A stretch of DNA of 22,639 nucleotides from positions 58,920-81,558 of the forward strand of contig NW_004754927.1 of assembly GCF_000188695.1 (NCBI RefSeq), in the 5' to 3' direction. Positions 21,708-22,639 of this stretch are shown one piece after another. Under the pieces are notes generated by a model that did no database searches, was not told where the DNA came from, and saw only the letters and a list, made by a program, of their open reading frames with translations. The stretch comes from Salpingoeca rosetta (lineage: Eukaryota > Opisthokonta > Choanoflagellata > Craspedida > Salpingoecidae). The translations under genes and the position numbers were made by a program. Each line of letters starts with the position of its first letter. The stretch's first letter is position 1.

Positions 21708-22275
21708 TGTGTCTGTGTCTGTGTCTGTGTCTGTGTGTGTGTCTGTGTCTGTGTGTACGTTTAAATTTGTTTTGTTGCACGTTTGAACGTGTGCACGCTG
21801 ACATGTGCAAATCTTTGCGCGCGCGTGTGCATGTGTCCATTGACACTTACCGTTGTGCATATGTGTGTGTGTTCGTGTGGCTGCGGCAGGAACCGGTTTG
21901 GAGGCGCTGGTCAAGTGGCTGAAACATCCGGCGTTGGACATAGAAAACCGAACGAAAGCATGGAGCGATCAAATGCGTTTGGTTGCGCGACACGCCATTG
22001 TGAACCTTGCCTGGAACTGCACGCGTGCGCGTGGATGGACACAGGACGACGTGTTGAGGGCCCTCTTCTCCAGCGATGCCGCCGATGCCTTCATCGCTAG
22101 TCTCGGTACGCTGCCTTGCATGCGACGTGGCGTGTCTCGGTGTGGTGCTGTCGTGCTATTGTGAATCTCTTTCAGGCTAATCACACACATATGCATGTGT
22201 GCAAGTGTTAGCTGCACCACTTCGCTTGCATGATTGACCACTGCTCACTCTGTGCATGCGCTTGTGTATGTCTAC

Positions 22276-22307
<32 letters not shown>

Positions 22308-22624
22308 TCGTGCTCTGTGCTGTAGATCCTTCGGTTGTGCGCGTGGAGGAACAGCAAGAAGCGGTGGACACGGCAGCAGCGTGGGAGAAGGACGGAAGCA
22401 GCGACGACAATGACAATGATGACGATGCTGCCAGTGACGATCAGAGTGATGATGATAACAATGACGTGGCTTGTCTTGAGCGCGACAACGACGCACTCCG
22501 CCTTGTCCCTGAATCGGAAGTGCTGCGGCAGGCGCTGTGGGCGTGTGCATCGTGGCTGATGATGTCGGTGCCTGGAGCGAAGGCGGGTTTCATTCGGCGC
22601 GGTGGCCTGCTCGCCCTTATCAGG
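12597..22624 (+). CDS. Coiled-coil and ARM/HEAT-like helical repeat protein (3' end outside window)
   Basis: 29 exons: 12597-12648, 13110-13198, 13365-13434, 13553-13660, 13831-13895, 14136-14214, 14452-14551, 14806-14865, 15090-15321, 15541-15695, 15875-15944, 16124-16686, 16886-16931, 17074-17328, 17537-17724, 17938-18057, 18138-18201, 18366-18536, 18728-18796, 19126-19552, 19715-19822, 20020-20090, 20318-20442, 20564-20654, 20881-20956, 21218-21288, 21476-21569, 21890-22105, 22326-22624. They total 1378 codons, phases consistent. The start [17 protein letters not shown] opens a charged heptad-like coiled coil (about 1-130: [32 protein letters not shown]). Leucine/alanine-rich helical pairs follow ([17 protein letters not shown], [44 protein letters not shown]), resembling ARM or HEAT repeats, which are protein-binding scaffolds. 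Low-complexity linkers: polyQ 237-253, Gly/Asp about 421-440, acidic about 866-885 and 1302-1328. No signal peptide, so probably cytosolic. No specific orthologue recognised. Uncertain junctions: the acceptor at 19125 (an in-phase alternative lies just downstream) and exon 14806-14865. Confidence 0.75.
12719..12900. repeat. (TG)n/(TCTG)n compound repeat, ARM-gene intron 1
   Basis: About 180 bp of TGTGTC and TG units in intron 12649-13109, leading directly into the 18-bp minisatellite. Confidence 0.9.
12901..13060. repeat. 18-bp minisatellite, 8 copies
   Basis: Unit GCCTCTCTCTCCATGTGC. Copies 1-5 are exactly 18 bp (copy 5 has one C-to-T change). Copies 6-8 are lengthened to 24, 20 and 26 bp by extra CT units inside the CT core. 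Entirely intronic. The pyrimidine-rich array ends about 50 nt before the acceptor of exon 2 (13109). Confidence 0.93.
13918..14037. repeat. TGTC/TG compound repeat, ARM-gene intron 13896-14135
   Basis: TCTGTG hexamer-type units near the donor gtgcgt at 13896, grading into TGCC/TGTC units. Confidence 0.85.
14248..14344. repeat. (CA)n/(CACG)n repeat, intron 14215-14451
   Basis: CA dinucleotides with periodic CGCACG interruptions. Confidence 0.88.
14571..14653. repeat. (GGT)n trinucleotide repeat in intron 14552-14805
   Basis: About 27 GGT units starting 20 nt after a splice donor. It would read as polyG or polyV if translated, but phase joins exon 14452-14551 to 14806-14865 across it. Confidence 0.9.
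15175..15225 (+). repeat. Coding (CAA)17 repeat, polyglutamine
   Basis: Seventeen pure CAA codons inside exon 15090-15321 of the ARM-type gene, giving a 17-residue polyQ loop between two helical segments. It is the only long pure microsatellite in the window that lies in a supported exon. Confidence 0.9.
17446..17515. repeat. (ACTGCT)n / (CTG)n trinucleotide repeat, intron 17329-17536
   Basis: Alternating TAC/TGC triplets ending in CTG units, about 20 nt before the acceptor gtgcag at 17536. Confidence 0.85.
18807..18926. repeat. TG/TCTG compound repeat, ARM-gene intron 18797-19125
   Basis: TG and TGTGTCTG units starting about 10 nt after the donor gtggga, followed by a G-run and more TCTG units to about 18975. 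Confidence 0.88.
19682..19713. repeat. (TG)n running into a splice acceptor
   Basis: A TG tract that ends tctgtag, the acceptor of exon 19715-19822. Another (TG)n plus (GTAT)n block lies in the following intron (about 19898-19946). Confidence 0.85.
21056..21200. repeat. Degenerate TG/TATTTG repeat, intron 20957-21217
   Basis: TG-rich imperfect repeat with ATATG, TTTG and TATTTG variants between donor gtgagt (20957) and acceptor gacag (21217). Confidence 0.8.
21627..21757. repeat. GGGTGTG and TG/TCTG compound repeat, intron 21570-21889
   Basis: G-rich GGGTGTGT units (about 21635-21676) followed by TG then TCTG units. The plus strand is nearly pure G/T here. Confidence 0.88.
22276..22307. repeat. 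(TG)n in last visible intron
   Basis: About 15 TG units in intron 22106-22325, close to the acceptor ctgtag at 22325. Confidence 0.88.
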
Positions 22625-22639
22625 GTGGGTGATGCTGAT

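Noticed and set aside
1..22639. Bacterial-type systems, CRISPR arrays, transposons, tRNA or rRNA genes
   Set aside because: Repeats are simple-sequence DNA without spacers, no transposase or reverse transcriptase motifs were seen in the long open frames, and no cloverleaf or rRNA core was recognised by eye.

Overview
This is an intron-dense eukaryotic nuclear window. Four protein-coding genes can be assembled by following GT-AG introns with reading-phase continuity. Exons are GC-rich and codon-like. Introns (mostly about 110-460 nt) are saturated with (TG)n/(CA)n and related simple repeats. A modular type I membrane protein carrying about 15 EGF modules, a secreted-looking kelch propeller, an Smr-domain protein and a coiled-coil/ARM-type protein, together with this compact intron-rich architecture, point to a unicellular holozoan. 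A choanoflagellate (for example Salpingoeca-like) is my best guess; that is inference, not a database match. No rRNA, tRNA, CRISPR array or transposase gene was seen.

Layout. (1) 92-441, + strand: last two visible exons of a gene whose protein ends in an Smr domain; its 5' part lies outside the window. (2) 442-902: convergent intergenic stretch, mostly (TG)n. (3) 903-3067, - strand: six-exon gene for a protein of about 390 aa with six kelch repeats and a hydrophobic N-terminus. (4) 3068-3136: only 69 bp, a divergent promoter shared with the next gene. (5) 3137-12257, + strand: 27-exon gene for a protein of about 1384 aa with signal peptide, a roughly 500-residue ectodomain I cannot assign, about 15 EGF modules, an unassigned membrane-proximal domain, one transmembrane helix and a 24-residue tail ending in a PDZ-ligand-like S-S-D-V. 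(6) 12258-12596: head-to-tail intergenic region. (7) 12597 to the window end, + strand: 29 visible exons of an intracellular protein with an N-terminal coiled coil, then helical ARM/HEAT-like repeats broken by polyQ, Gly/Asp and acidic low-complexity linkers; it runs past the window.

The exon models rest on phase: in every gene the exon lengths sum to whole codons, no in-frame stop occurs, and conserved motifs (EGF cysteines, kelch di-glycines, Smr GxHS) are joined correctly across junctions. A few junctions have alternatives, which are stated in the entries. The kelch and EGF genes are the only pair with an evident functional link: a shared short promoter region, and both look like secretory-pathway proteins.
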